Virus record (IMG/VR): IMGVR_UViG_3300025379_000010
Location: 1-62,005 of that record
Direction: 5' to 3' (one strand)
Length of the DNA stretch: 62,005 nucleotides
Origin: a virus
Below the pieces are notes generated by a model. That model did not search any database. It was not told the origin of the DNA and was given only the letters and a program-made list of their open reading frames with translations. Shown here one piece after another: positions 51,265 through 60,130 of the stretch. Every line of letters starts with the position of its first letter. The first letter of the stretch is position 1. A program made the translations under genes and the position numbers.

Positions 51265-52866
51265 ATGGTAAAGTTATTTGGTTGGGAATTCAAGAGAGAA
51301 GAAGAACAACTAGACATCCCATCATTTGCTCCTAGAGAGACGGATGATGGGGCTCTAGTTGTTTCTGCTGGTGGTACTTACGGTACGTATCTCGACTTAG
51401 AAGGTTCTGCTAGGACTGAAGCCGAAATCGTTGCCAAGTATCGCGAAATGTCTATTCAGCCAGAAGTAGAACTGGCGGTTAATGATATCGTTTCGGAAGC
51501 GATTGTCAAAGAAGACAATAAAAAGATTGTCGAAATCAATCTAGACGATATAGAATATGCCGACAATATCAAACAGCGTATCTCGGAAGAATGGGAAAAA
51601 GTTTCAGGGTTATTTGATTTTAATAACTACGGCTACGAAATCTTCAAGCGTTGGTACGTTGATGGTCGTCTATACTACCATGTGATGATCGACATCAATG
51701 ATCCTCGTTCAGGCATCAAAGAACTACGCTATATTGACCCACGTAAGATCAGAAAGATCCGTCCAGTCAAGCGTGTTCGTAAAGGTCAGATTTACACCAA
51801 CGTAACAGACTCAGAGTTCTACATGTATAATGAACGCGGCTTCAAAGGCGCTTCTGCTACGGGTATGGACAATCAGGGTCTACAGATCGCCAAGGACTCA
51901 ATCGTTCACGTCACATCTGGTGTGGTCGATAAAGATAATAAAATCGTCCTTGGCTATCTACACAAAGCAATCAAGCCACTTAACCAGCTTCGTATTCTAG
52001 AAGACGCTACCGTCATCTACCGTATCTCTCGTGCGCCAGAGCGTCGTATCTTCTCAATCGATGTTGGCAATCTACCAAAAATGAAAGCCGAGCAGTATGT
52101 TCGCGACATCATGGTCAAGCACAAAAACCGCTTGATCTACGATGCCACGACAGGCAACATTCGTGATGATCGTAAGTTCATGACGATGCTAGAAGACTTC
52201 TGGTTCCCTCGCCGTGCTGATGGTGGTGGTACTCAGGTTACTACATTGCCTTCAGGTCAGAACCTAGGCGAACTAGCCGACGTTGAATATTTTGAAAAGA
52301 AACTTTATCAGTCGTTAAACGTTCCTGTGTCTCGCATGATCAGCGACTCTGGATTCAATCTAGGGCGTTCATCTGAAATCAGCCGCGATGAGTTGAAGTT
52401 TCAGAAGTTCATTCTTCGCCTTCGTACCAAGTTTGCAGAACTATTCTACAAGACACTTGAAAAGCAGCTTATTCTAACTGGTGTTATTTCAGATGTAGAC
52501 TGGAAAGACATTCACAATAAGATTCACTTTGACTTTCAGGTTGACAACTACTTCGCAGAGTTGAAGCAAGCTGAAATCGTTACAAACAGAATCAATACAC
52601 TTGCTCTAGTTGATCCATATGTTGGTAAGTATTACTCAGAAGAGTGGGTGCAGAAGCAGATCCTACAGCTATCAGATGATGATATTGCACAGATGCAGAT
52701 TGAAATGCAAGAAGATGTAGAGAAGAACTTTGAGTTGCAGAAGCAGCAAATGGAACTTCAAGCACAACTTCCTCAGTCACAAATGCCTGATGACGGTTCT
52801 GGTGCACCAGCTGGACCTCCTGGACAACAACAAAGTGGGCCAGAAGAACCTCAGCTAAGTCAGTAA
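51265..52866 (+). CDS. 20: Portal protein gp20
   Basis: 533 residues (T4 524). Motifs: VKLFGWEFKREEEQLDIPSF, EIVAKYREMSIQPEVELAVN, DIVSEAIVKEDNKKIVEINL, LRYIDPRKIRKIRPVKRV, YRISRAPERRIFSIDVGNLP, KMKAEQYVRDIMVKHKNRLI and WFPRRADGGGTQVTTLPSGQ. All are standard for T4-like portals. The dodecamer sits at one head vertex, starts prohead assembly and is the terminase docking ring. The C-terminal ~45 residues are Gln/Pro-rich and probably flexible. Confidence 0.95.
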   Translation: MVKLFGWEFKREEEQLDIPSFAPRETDDGALVVSAGGTYGTYLDLEGSARTEAEIVAKYREMSIQPEVELAVNDIVSEAIVKEDNKKIVEINLDDIEYADNIKQRISEEWEKVSGLFDFNNYGYEIFKRWYVDGRLYYHVMIDINDPRSGIKELRYIDPRKIRKIRPVKRVRKGQIYTNVTDSEFYMYNERGFKGASATGMDNQGLQIAKDSIVHVTSGVVDKDNKIVLGYLHKAIKPLNQLRILEDATVIYRISRAPERRIFSIDVGNLPKMKAEQYVRDIMVKHKNRLIYDATTGNIRDDRKFMTMLEDFWFPRRADGGGTQVTTLPSGQNLGELADVEYFEKKLYQSLNVPVSRMISDSGFNLGRSSEISRDELKFQKFILRLRTKFAELFYKTLEKQLILTGVISDVDWKDIHNKIHFDFQVDNYFAELKQAEIVTNRINTLALVDPYVGKYYSEEWVQKQILQLSDDDIAQMQIEMQEDVEKNFELQKQQMELQAQLPQSQMPDDGSGAPAGPPGQQQSGPEEPQLSQ

Positions 52867-52869
52867 TAC

Positions 52870-52883
52870 TATAAATATAAATA
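52870..52883 (+). promoter_or_regulatory. Two overlapping late promoter boxes before the prohead genes
   Basis: TATAAATATAAATA contains TATAAATA at 52870-52877 and again at 52876-52883. Either could fire, about 30 nt upstream of the ATG at 52910. Confidence 0.82.
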
Positions 52884-52909
52884 AGAATAATCAAAAAGTG
52901 GAGAATATT

Positions 52910-53071
52910 ATGTCAGACTATGATTCATCAGATATCGTTAACTTTGCTATTGACGGTAATATCGTCGGAGTTCAAGCAGCCGTTGATTCTATTCTAAAGG
53001 ATCGCGTTGCAGAAATCCTAGACGATAAGAAGATTGAAGTAGCAAAGAAGTTTTTTAACACAGAGGACTAA
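52910..53071 (+). CDS. 67: Small prohead core protein, gp67-like
   Basis: 53 residues, short enough to be missed by length cut-offs. It reads MSDYDSSDIVNFAIDGNIVG, VQAAVDSILKDRVAEILDDK, KIEVAKKFFNTED. Small proteins with 'I..A...G.......F...I..KV...L...K...A...F' between portal and protease are the gp67-type prohead core component in T4-like phages. Gene order (gp20, this, 53073, gp21) supports it. It has a GTGGAG ribosome site and the next ATG is one base after its stop. Confidence 0.72.
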   Translation: MSDYDSSDIVNFAIDGNIVGVQAAVDSILKDRVAEILDDKKIEVAKKFFNTED

Positions 53072-53072
53072 T

Positions 53073-54332
53073 ATGGCTGACCAAGACAACAAATCAAAGA
53101 TGGCGATTCCAAATCAGCCTAAGGACTTGGCTCGTAAACTAGTCAAGGCTCCTGCTGAAGACATTGCCAACTACGTTCTTGGTGATGCAGCTAAAGCTGG
53201 CATTAAGAAGTTTGGTGCAGCACATCCAACACTTAGAAGCAATCAGCCAAATATGTCTTCAAAAGAAAATGAAGACACTTTTGATGGTGGTAGCGTAAAA
53301 GATGATACAACTCGTCGCGCCGATTATGAAACTGGCCAAGACGAAGCTGCATATCGTAACGGACATGGCGAAACAAACAAAGAAAAAATCAAAAAGAAAG
53401 TTGCCGAATCTGTAGTTGCTATGGCTGCACGTAAGGTAAAGGTAGAACCAGTCAATGCACAAAAGAAAGGTGCAATGTCTACGCATGGTTCAGAGCATGA
53501 AACCTCAGAAGTTGCTGGTGATGATACATCAGAACCGCAACAAAAGAAGCATCATGTAAAGATTCCACCACAGGTTGTTACCAGTGAATCAACTAGTCCT
53601 GATTCACATTTTGAAAAACAATCATCAAAAATGCAATCTGCAATCAATCTTCATTTACGTAATGGCAAAGACTACTGGGGTGCTGTAGAAGCTGCAAAGA
53701 AGCATGTAAAAGAAGAATATCTATCAGAACTAGGTGAGCCAATGGCTCCTGCTCCGGCAACCTCAGACAGCCCAGGTTGGTCAGGTCAATCATCTTCATC
53801 AGATCAGCCAGGAATGGGCAAAGACGGCAGCAACAAGAACACAGATTCAGATGCTGGCGACGATGACAGCGACGAAGGTTCAGACGAAACTGTAACTGCC
53901 GCTCGTGACAATCTTGAAGTGATTGCTACACAAGCCGCTGAACTATACGAAAACATTGAAGACAACGCAAAGCTTCCTGATTGGGTTCTAGAAAAACTAG
54001 AACTAGCCAAGAACTTTGTCAACTCAGTCGCAAAGCACATCTCGGACACTAAAGACGAAGATAGTGACGATGAAGACGATGACGGTTCAGAAAACAAAGA
54101 CAACACCGATACAGCAAAGCCAACTGCTTTCAAAAACAACGGTGAGCAAGCACTAGCTAAAGAAGAAGTCCTATCAGCTAAAGCTGGTCGCGCAGGCAAA
54201 GACTTGGGCAAACCAGGCAAAAGCTTTGCTATGATTGCTGCTAAAGCTGGTAAGAAATACGGTTCAAAAGAGAGCGGCGCAAAGGTTGCTGGTGCAATCC
54301 TCGCTAAGATTCGCAAAGCACACGGAGTATAA
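53073..54332 (+). CDS. Acidic, low-complexity prohead-region protein
   Basis: 419 residues, strongly polar. It begins DLARKLVKAPAEDIANYVLG. Several Asp/Glu/Ser runs follow (DSDAGDDDSDEGSDETV, DTKDEDSDDEDDDGSENKD) and a short helical part LPDWVLEKLELAKNFVNSVA. The end, IAAKAGKKYGSKESGAKVAG, AILAKIRKAHGV, is a small basic helix. It lies between the gp67-like gene and gp21, where T4 has gp68, so it may be a scaffold or internal head protein processed by gp21. Identity with gp68 is not shown by sequence. Confidence 0.6.
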   Translation: MADQDNKSKMAIPNQPKDLARKLVKAPAEDIANYVLGDAAKAGIKKFGAAHPTLRSNQPNMSSKENEDTFDGGSVKDDTTRRADYETGQDEAAYRNGHGETNKEKIKKKVAESVVAMAARKVKVEPVNAQKKGAMSTHGSEHETSEVAGDDTSEPQQKKHHVKIPPQVVTSESTSPDSHFEKQSSKMQSAINLHLRNGKDYWGAVEAAKKHVKEEYLSELGEPMAPAPATSDSPGWSGQSSSSDQPGMGKDGSNKNTDSDAGDDDSDEGSDETVTAARDNLEVIATQAAELYENIEDNAKLPDWVLEKLELAKNFVNSVAKHISDTKDEDSDDEDDDGSENKDNTDTAKPTAFKNNGEQALAKEEVLSAKAGRAGKDLGKPGKSFAMIAAKAGKKYGSKESGAKVAGAILAKIRKAHGV

Positions 54333-54336
54333 TCAG

Positions 54337-55014
54337 ATGAAACTCATTTGCGAAATGCTAGACAGCAAGATTGACGTTCTAAAAGAAGCCACTGAAGGTG
54401 GTAAGAAGCAGTATCATATCGAAGGTGTTTTCCTCATGGGTGACCGCCCTAACAAGAACGGTCGTATCTATGAGTCGAAGGTACTTGCCAAAGAAGTTGC
54501 TCGTTACACAAAAGAACTTATTGAAACAAACCGCGCTTATGGCGAACTAGGGCATCCTGCTGGTCCATCAATCAATCTAGATCGCGCTTGTATGATGATC
54601 AAGTCACTTCGTCAAGAGGGCTCAGATTTCATCGGTAAAGCAAAGATTCTTGGTACACCAATGGGTGATATTGTCAAGAACCTTTTAGATGAAGGTGCTA
54701 ATCTTGGTGTCTCATCACGCGGTATGGGAACACTGAAATCGATTGATGGTGTCATGCGCGTTCAAGATGACTTTATGCTTGCTACTGCTGCTGATATTGT
54801 TGCCGATCCTTCTGCACACAACGCATTCGTTCGTGGCGTTATGGAGAACGTTGAATGGGTTTATGACGTTGCTTCTGGTTCTTGGAGAGCCGCAGAGCAG
54901 CTAGAAGAAACCAAGAAAGAACTAAAGAGAATGTCGATGACGGAGATTTCTAATAATCAAATGCGTCTTTTCGAAAACTATCTAAGTTCTCTCGCGACGA
55001 AAACATTTTTATAA
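54337..55014 (+). CDS. 21: Prohead maturation protease gp21
   Basis: 225 residues from ATG 54337; a longer in-frame start at 54235 overlaps the previous gene and is rejected. Herpesvirus-assemblin-like serine protease: YHIEGVFLMGDRPNKNGRIY, NRAYGELGHPAGPSINLDRA with His73, and EGANLGVSSRGMGTL with the Ser126/Ser127 pair that supplies the nucleophile. gp21 cleaves scaffold, core and gp23 during head maturation. Length is normal (T4 212). The next unit's late promoter overlaps its last codons. Confidence 0.93.
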   Translation: MKLICEMLDSKIDVLKEATEGGKKQYHIEGVFLMGDRPNKNGRIYESKVLAKEVARYTKELIETNRAYGELGHPAGPSINLDRACMMIKSLRQEGSDFIGKAKILGTPMGDIVKNLLDEGANLGVSSRGMGTLKSIDGVMRVQDDFMLATAADIVADPSAHNAFVRGVMENVEWVYDVASGSWRAAEQLEETKKELKRMSMTEISNNQMRLFENYLSSLATKTFL

Positions 55015-55017
55015 ATA
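55010..55017 (+). promoter_or_regulatory. Late promoter for gp22
   Basis: TATAAATA that spans the gp21 stop codon; the gp22 ATG is 38 nt downstream with an AAAAGGAAG ribosome site. Confidence 0.83.
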
Positions 55018-55047
55018 GCACATAGTAAATAAAAGGAAGCAACAGTT

Positions 55048-56340
55048 ATGGAAAAGTCGATTCAAGATAAGGATCTTCGCGATATCGCAGAGAAAGCAGC
55101 CCGACATGCACATAAATGTGGCATGTCAAAGGAAGAAGCCCATCAGTATATCTATGATGAAGTAGAAGATGCTAATGAAGGTCATCCACACGCTGCTGCT
55201 GTTGCTCACGGAAAACGCCACTACGCAAAGGTATGTTCAATGAAAGAAGAAAATCTAAACGAGTTCGCCTCTTCTGACGGTATCAGCCACACAGCCGATC
55301 CACTAGGTAAGGATGGTCATAAAGGTCGTGATGCTGATAAGCTATCAGGTGGCCAAGAAGCAATGCCACAGTTTGCTACTAAAGCAGAAGCTATCAATGC
55401 TCTTATGGCACACGTTTCAGGTATGCCAACACAGAAGATCGGTGATATCTTCAAGGGTCTAACCGACGACAACTTCAAGCACGATGCATCAAAAGCCAAA
55501 GCTACTCGCCGTAATCCTGGTGCAATGGCCAAGGACGATATGTCAGACGGCGAAACTATCGCACAAATGCATATCTCACCAACATCAGCTAAGGGTTCAT
55601 CAGCCGCTACTATCGCTGCTGAAGACCTAGACATCATGTTTGGTGGTGAAGAACTATCAGAAGAAGTACGTGAAAAAGCACGTACCATTTTTGAAGCGGC
55701 TGTTAATGCGCGTCTATACGCTGAAGTTGCCCGCATCGAAGAAGAGTTTGAATCAAATCTAGTTGAAGCCCTAGCATACAAGATTGAACAACTATCAGAG
55801 AACGTTGACAAGTATCTCTCATATGCCGTCGAACAATGGGTTGTAGATAATGAGATTGCTATTGAATCAGGTCTAAAGGCTGAAGTCGTTGAAGGCTTCA
55901 TTCATGGTCTTAAGGATCTATTTGAACAAAACTATGTTGATATTCCAGAAGACAAAGTTGATGTTATCGAAGAACTATCACAGCAAGTGATTGATCTTGA
56001 AAGCCGCGTCAACTCAGTTGTTAAAGAAAATGTTGAGTTGAAGGATTATGTCGATTCTCTAGAAGTTGATAGAGTATTCGCAGAAGCAGTTGATACACTT
56101 CCTCTAACACAACAAGAAAAGCTTCGTTCACTTGTTGAAGGCATCGAATATTCAGACGTGACTGAGTTCACTAAGAAGCTTGGTGTAATCAAAGAGACCT
56201 ACTTCCCAACTGAAGGTGGAAAGAAAACAGTCGCTTTGACCGAAGCAACAGACTATGAAACTGATGACGATGATCATTCAGACGTATCTGGACCAATGTC
56301 AGTATACATGAGAGCAATTTCGCAATCTGCAAAAAAGTAA
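55048..56340 (+). CDS. 22: Prohead scaffold protein gp22, with N-terminal extension
   Basis: 430 residues against 269 in T4. The C-terminal ~220 residues match gp22: ELSEEVREKARTIFEAAVNA, YLSYAVEQWVVDNEIAIESG, LKAEVVEGFIHGLKDLFEQN, YVDIPEDKVDVIEELSQQVI. Scaffold forms the prohead core and is destroyed by gp21. The N-terminal part holds other elements: RDIAEKAARHAHKCGMSKEE, AHQYIYDEVEDAN, and Gly/Asp-rich linkers. Such extensions are seen in some far T4-like phages. It ends MSVYMRAISQSAKK, a typical gp22 tail. Confidence 0.88.
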   Translation: MEKSIQDKDLRDIAEKAARHAHKCGMSKEEAHQYIYDEVEDANEGHPHAAAVAHGKRHYAKVCSMKEENLNEFASSDGISHTADPLGKDGHKGRDADKLSGGQEAMPQFATKAEAINALMAHVSGMPTQKIGDIFKGLTDDNFKHDASKAKATRRNPGAMAKDDMSDGETIAQMHISPTSAKGSSAATIAAEDLDIMFGGEELSEEVREKARTIFEAAVNARLYAEVARIEEEFESNLVEALAYKIEQLSENVDKYLSYAVEQWVVDNEIAIESGLKAEVVEGFIHGLKDLFEQNYVDIPEDKVDVIEELSQQVIDLESRVNSVVKENVELKDYVDSLEVDRVFAEAVDTLPLTQQEKLRSLVEGIEYSDVTEFTKKLGVIKETYFPTEGGKKTVALTEATDYETDDDDHSDVSGPMSVYMRAISQSAKK

Positions 56341-56343
56341 AAA

Positions 56344-56351
56344 TATAAATA
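56344..56351 (+). promoter_or_regulatory. Late promoter for major capsid gene 23
   Basis: A perfect TATAAATA three bases after the gp22 stop and 44 nt upstream of the gp23 ATG; AAAAAGGGAG is a strong ribosome site. Confidence 0.85.
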
Positions 56352-56387
56352 ACTGTAACCCAAATAGAAAGAAAAAGGGAGAACACA

Positions 56388-57776
56388 ATGTTACTCAACG
56401 AACAGATCCAATCAAAGTGGGGCCCAGTGCTTGAACATCCTGATCTTCCAAAGATCCAAGATGCACACAAGCGTTCGGTTGTTGCACAGCTACTTGAAAA
56501 CACCGAAACCGCTCTACGCGAAGCTGGTGCCCAAGGCTCAATGCAGTCACTTCTAGAAACTTCAGACTCAGCCCCAACTAACGTTTCAGGTGGTTCACTC
56601 AACTACGATCCAGTGCTTATCTCACTAGTTCGTCGTGCGATGCCTAACCTAATCGCTTATGACATCTGCGGTGTTCAGCCAATGACTGGTCCAACTGGGC
56701 TAATCTTCGCTCTACGTCCACAGTATTCAAACCAGGCTGGTCAGGACGCATTCTACTACGAACCAAACACTGCGCAGTCATCATACTACGGCTCAAACGC
56801 TTCTATCACTGCTAATACGACTGTTGGTAACACACAGGTTGTCGGTGGTGCTTCAAGCGATCTTGGTGGCGTCTATGGCGTTTCAAACACTGTCATTGTT
56901 TCAGGTAACTCACAGACCTACAACTTTGAAGGTGGTATGCAGACCTCATATGCTGAACAGCTAGGTTCAACCACACTAGGCAACGATTTTGCTCAGATGG
57001 CCTTCTCAATCGATAAGGTTACTGTTACTGCAAACTCACGCGCTCTAAAGGCTGAATATTCAATCGAACTAGCCCAGGATCTAAAAGCAATCCATGGTCT
57101 AGATGCAGAAACAGAACTTTCAACCATTCTTTCTGCTGAAATCCTTGCTGAAATCAACCGTGAAGTCGTTCGTACAGTTGTTCTAACTTCAGCCCCAGGT
57201 GCTGTTGATACTACTAACCCAGGCGTATTCGACCTTGACGTTGACTCAAACGGCCGTTGGTCAGTTGAAAAGTTCAAGGGCCTAATGTTCCAGATCGAAC
57301 GTGAAGCTAACGCTATTGCCAAGGCAACTCGTCGTGGTAAAGGTAACATCCTAATCTGTTCATCAGACGTTGCTTCTGCTCTACAGATGGCCGGTGTTCT
57401 TGACTACGCTCCTGCTCTAAACAGCAACAACCTCCAGGTTGACGATACAGGCAACACCTTTGCTGGTGTCCTAAATGGTCGCATTCGCGTCTATATCGAT
57501 CCATATGCTGGTGGTAACTACGCCGTTGTCGGTTACAAGGGTTCATCAGCATTTGATGCTGGTGTGTTCTACTGCCCATACGTTCCACTACAGATGGTTC
57601 GTGCGGTTGGTCAAGATACCTTCCAGCCAAAGATCGGGTTCAAGACACGCTACGGCATGGTCTCTAACCCATTCGCTGCTGGTGCAATCAACGGTGCTGC
57701 TTCAACTACAACTGGTGCACTCGTTCAAAACCAGAACGTGTTCTATCGCCGCTTTACCGTTGCAAACATCATTTAA
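56388..57776 (+). CDS. 23: Major capsid protein gp23
   Basis: 462 residues (T4 521). HK97-like fold. Start MLLNEQIQSKWGPVLEHPDL; LISLVRRAMPNLIAYDICGV, QPMTGPTGLIFALRPQYSNQ; AEYSIELAQDLKAIHGLDAE, TELSTILSAEILAEINREVV; RGKGNILICSSDVASALQMA; PYVPLQMVRAVGQDTFQPKI, GFKTRYGMVSNPFA. The SLLETSDSAPT segment near residue 57 contains an L-x-E site suited to gp21 cleavage. No separate gp24 vertex protein is present in the window. A strong terminator follows, as expected for the most expressed late gene. Confidence 0.96.
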   Translation: MLLNEQIQSKWGPVLEHPDLPKIQDAHKRSVVAQLLENTETALREAGAQGSMQSLLETSDSAPTNVSGGSLNYDPVLISLVRRAMPNLIAYDICGVQPMTGPTGLIFALRPQYSNQAGQDAFYYEPNTAQSSYYGSNASITANTTVGNTQVVGGASSDLGGVYGVSNTVIVSGNSQTYNFEGGMQTSYAEQLGSTTLGNDFAQMAFSIDKVTVTANSRALKAEYSIELAQDLKAIHGLDAETELSTILSAEILAEINREVVRTVVLTSAPGAVDTTNPGVFDLDVDSNGRWSVEKFKGLMFQIEREANAIAKATRRGKGNILICSSDVASALQMAGVLDYAPALNSNNLQVDDTGNTFAGVLNGRIRVYIDPYAGGNYAVVGYKGSSAFDAGVFYCPYVPLQMVRAVGQDTFQPKIGFKTRYGMVSNPFAAGAINGAASTTTGALVQNQNVFYRRFTVANII

Positions 57777-57804
57777 AAAATAATAAAAGTGATGTTAAAC
57801 TGTG

Positions 57805-57837
57805 GGGGGAGAATCGAAAGGTTCTCCCCCTTTCTTT
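57805..57837 (+). terminator. Rho-independent terminator after gp23
   Basis: The stem GGGGGAGAA/TTCTCCCCC (9 bp) closes an 8-nt loop and is followed by TTTCTTT. It lies 28 nt after the gp23 stop. Confidence 0.92.
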
Positions 57838-57856
57838 ATGTCTAATGATCTGTTGA

Positions 57857-57864
57857 TATAAATA
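57857..57864 (+). promoter_or_regulatory. Late promoter for the virion protein at 57903
   Basis: A perfect TATAAATA, 46 nt before the ATG; TTAGGAG gives the ribosome site. Confidence 0.83.
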
Positions 57865-57902
57865 CAGTATCAAATGACTTATGCGTGTATTAGGAGATTT
57901 TC

Positions 57903-60116
57903 ATGACATTTAAAACACCAGCAAACAATTCTGTAATTCAGCCAGTAGGTATCTCATCTAAACCAACTTTTGGTTCGATGGACAATCTAGGTCGCGTTCG
58001 CACTTCGCGTCACCAGAATATTTACGAAGCAGACTTTGAATATGGCGCGCAGCCAATGCGCTGGGAAAACTATGTTATTAGTCCATCTAGCAACTCTTCT
58101 ATTCAGCAACTACCAGGATCTGGTGGTGTTCGTATGCGCCTTGGTACAGCAAGTGGTGATGTAACTATTCGTCAGACAAGACCATATCATCGTTATCAGC
58201 CAGGCAAGACTATGATCATGTCAACTGCTTTGAACTTTGGTACAGCACAAACAAATCAGCGCCAGCGCGTAGGTTTCTTCGATGATGGCAATGGTGTGTT
58301 CCTGGAACAAGGTGATCCTGTGTATGCAAACTCTATTACGGCATTTACCGGTAACAGTACAGCAAACTCAAATCTTATTACTGGTTTGTCAAGCACTGCT
58401 ACTATGTACATTGGTATGCCAGTAACTGGACCAAACATCAATCCAAGTGTTACTGTTAAAGATACTAATGGAACATTAAACATTCCATATACAACAGTTG
58501 TGCAAAATATCATCAATAGTACCGCAGTTGCTATCAGTTCACCAACAACTTCAACGACAACTGGTACCAGCTATCAGTTTACAACACAAGCCAATCCATT
58601 TGGTATGTTTTGTGTCGTTCGCTCAGATGTCAATCAAGCAGGTGTAGTAAATCACGGCACCAACTCAGGTGTTCCAACAGACTATCGCGTTCCTCTTCCA
58701 GCATGGAATGGTGATCAGGCTACAATCAACTCTCTTGATTGGTCACGTATTCAGATGATCTGGCAAGAATATACTTGGTATGGTGCTGGTATGGTACGCT
58801 GGGGCGTAGTCATCAATGGTGAATGGATTGTTCTACATTACATCGGTTTCGGTAATAAAGGTCCGATCAATACGACAAATCCACAAATTGGAAACATTGT
58901 TATTCCAGCACAAGAAAGCCCATGGTCACGTACTGGTAACCTTCCAGTTCGTTATGAACAGCGCAATATTGGCGTAACTGCTTCACAGAACGATATGTTC
59001 CACTATGGTGTTTCTGTTGTTATTGAAGGCGGACAAGATGACCAACGCGGATTTACTTATCCGTATGGTATGTCAAACACTTCACCTAAGAGAACGGTTT
59101 CTGGATCTACTGCTCGTTATCCTGTTCTTACTATGGCCAGTCGCCCTATGGCAACTATTGAAATGAGCGGCAACGGAACATACAATGCCATCAACTCAAC
59201 AAGCACAAACTCAACACTTTATTTTACAACAGCAAATACCTCATTTGATGGTGTTCAAACATCATCATTGATTGGTAACTATACTTCTGGTAATAATATT
59301 GTTGTTATCACTTCTGGTAGTACAGCAAACGTTTATGTTGGGCAAACTGTTACATCAAACTTAACGGGCATTCCTGCTACTACAGTAACATCTTTTGTGA
59401 ACACAACAGCATATACAATATCTGCTCCTGCTACAGTAACACAGACTGGCGCTCAGGTCAATACGTATACTAATAATACACTTACTGGTCGTCATATTTA
59501 CTTCCCTGCACAAGGAACAAGTAACACAGGGTTAACTGGACGTATCACTTCAAGTAACTCAACAGTCATTACATATGGCAATATTATCACTGGTGCACCT
59601 ATTGCAAATACTGCATCCATGACTGGTACTCCTTTCCAGATTGGTCTAATCAATCGTGGTCAGCTACTACCAAAGAAGATGTATCTATCAGCCGATGCTC
59701 AGTGTATTGTTGAGTTGATTACGTCAACAACTTCAAGCCCTATTCTATTGACTGGTGCGCAGTTCTACACACTAGCAAACACCACAACATCAAACACAAC
59801 TGCTGGTACAATCACACAGGCAAATGGTATTACATTCGCTAATGGTGCTACTGTAAACTCTATCGGTCTTGGGTCAAACTACTCGTTTGCAATGAGAGAC
59901 GTTTCGGCTACAGCGATGACAGGTGGTGAAGTTGTGTTTGCATTCACTGCTCCTGCTGGTGGTTCTGGTCTACAAGAAATCGATCTATCATATTTCTTCC
60001 CACTCTATAACACTGTTGCTGGTAACCTAACTGACCAGTTGACTGTTGCTATTACAACAGGATCTAACGCAGCAAACGTTGGTGTTCACATCATCGCACA
60101 GGAAGCGATGTCATAA
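57903..60116 (+). CDS. Virion structural protein with two recurrent beta-modules
   Basis: 737 residues. The N-terminal part (SKPTFGSMDNLGRVRTSRHQ, NIYEADFEYGAQPMRWENYV, GGVRMRLGTASGDVTIRQTR, PYHRYQPGKTMIMST) is a widespread phage virion domain in T4-like and other myoviruses. MIWQEYTWYGAGMVRWGVVI belongs to the same domain. Two recurrent-module copies lie at about 58335-58585 (TGLSSTATMYIGMPVTGPNI) and 59260-59470 (VYVGQTVTSNLTGIPATTVT). The C-terminus (LQEIDLSYFFPLYNTVAGNL) returns to the core family. Its site in the particle is unknown; head decoration or a fibre is possible. Confidence 0.7.
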   Translation: MTFKTPANNSVIQPVGISSKPTFGSMDNLGRVRTSRHQNIYEADFEYGAQPMRWENYVISPSSNSSIQQLPGSGGVRMRLGTASGDVTIRQTRPYHRYQPGKTMIMSTALNFGTAQTNQRQRVGFFDDGNGVFLEQGDPVYANSITAFTGNSTANSNLITGLSSTATMYIGMPVTGPNINPSVTVKDTNGTLNIPYTTVVQNIINSTAVAISSPTTSTTTGTSYQFTTQANPFGMFCVVRSDVNQAGVVNHGTNSGVPTDYRVPLPAWNGDQATINSLDWSRIQMIWQEYTWYGAGMVRWGVVINGEWIVLHYIGFGNKGPINTTNPQIGNIVIPAQESPWSRTGNLPVRYEQRNIGVTASQNDMFHYGVSVVIEGGQDDQRGFTYPYGMSNTSPKRTVSGSTARYPVLTMASRPMATIEMSGNGTYNAINSTSTNSTLYFTTANTSFDGVQTSSLIGNYTSGNNIVVITSGSTANVYVGQTVTSNLTGIPATTVTSFVNTTAYTISAPATVTQTGAQVNTYTNNTLTGRHIYFPAQGTSNTGLTGRITSSNSTVITYGNIITGAPIANTASMTGTPFQIGLINRGQLLPKKMYLSADAQCIVELITSTTSSPILLTGAQFYTLANTTTSNTTAGTITQANGITFANGATVNSIGLGSNYSFAMRDVSATAMTGGEVVFAFTAPAGGSGLQEIDLSYFFPLYNTVAGNLTDQLTVAITTGSNAANVGVHIIAQEAMS

Positions 60117-60130
60117 GAAAAGGAAAGCAC

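Noticed and set aside
53804-54316. 170-codon minus-strand frame opposite the acidic prohead protein.
   Set aside because: Ser/Leu-rich antisense translation of Asp/Glu repeats; no start signals.
54235-54336. Upstream in-frame ATG extending gp21 by 34 residues.
   Set aside because: It overlaps the end of the 53073 gene, and the extra residues do not resemble gp21.
55317-55901. 194-codon minus-strand frame opposite gp22.
   Set aside because: Antisense of a clear scaffold gene and without an upstream signal.
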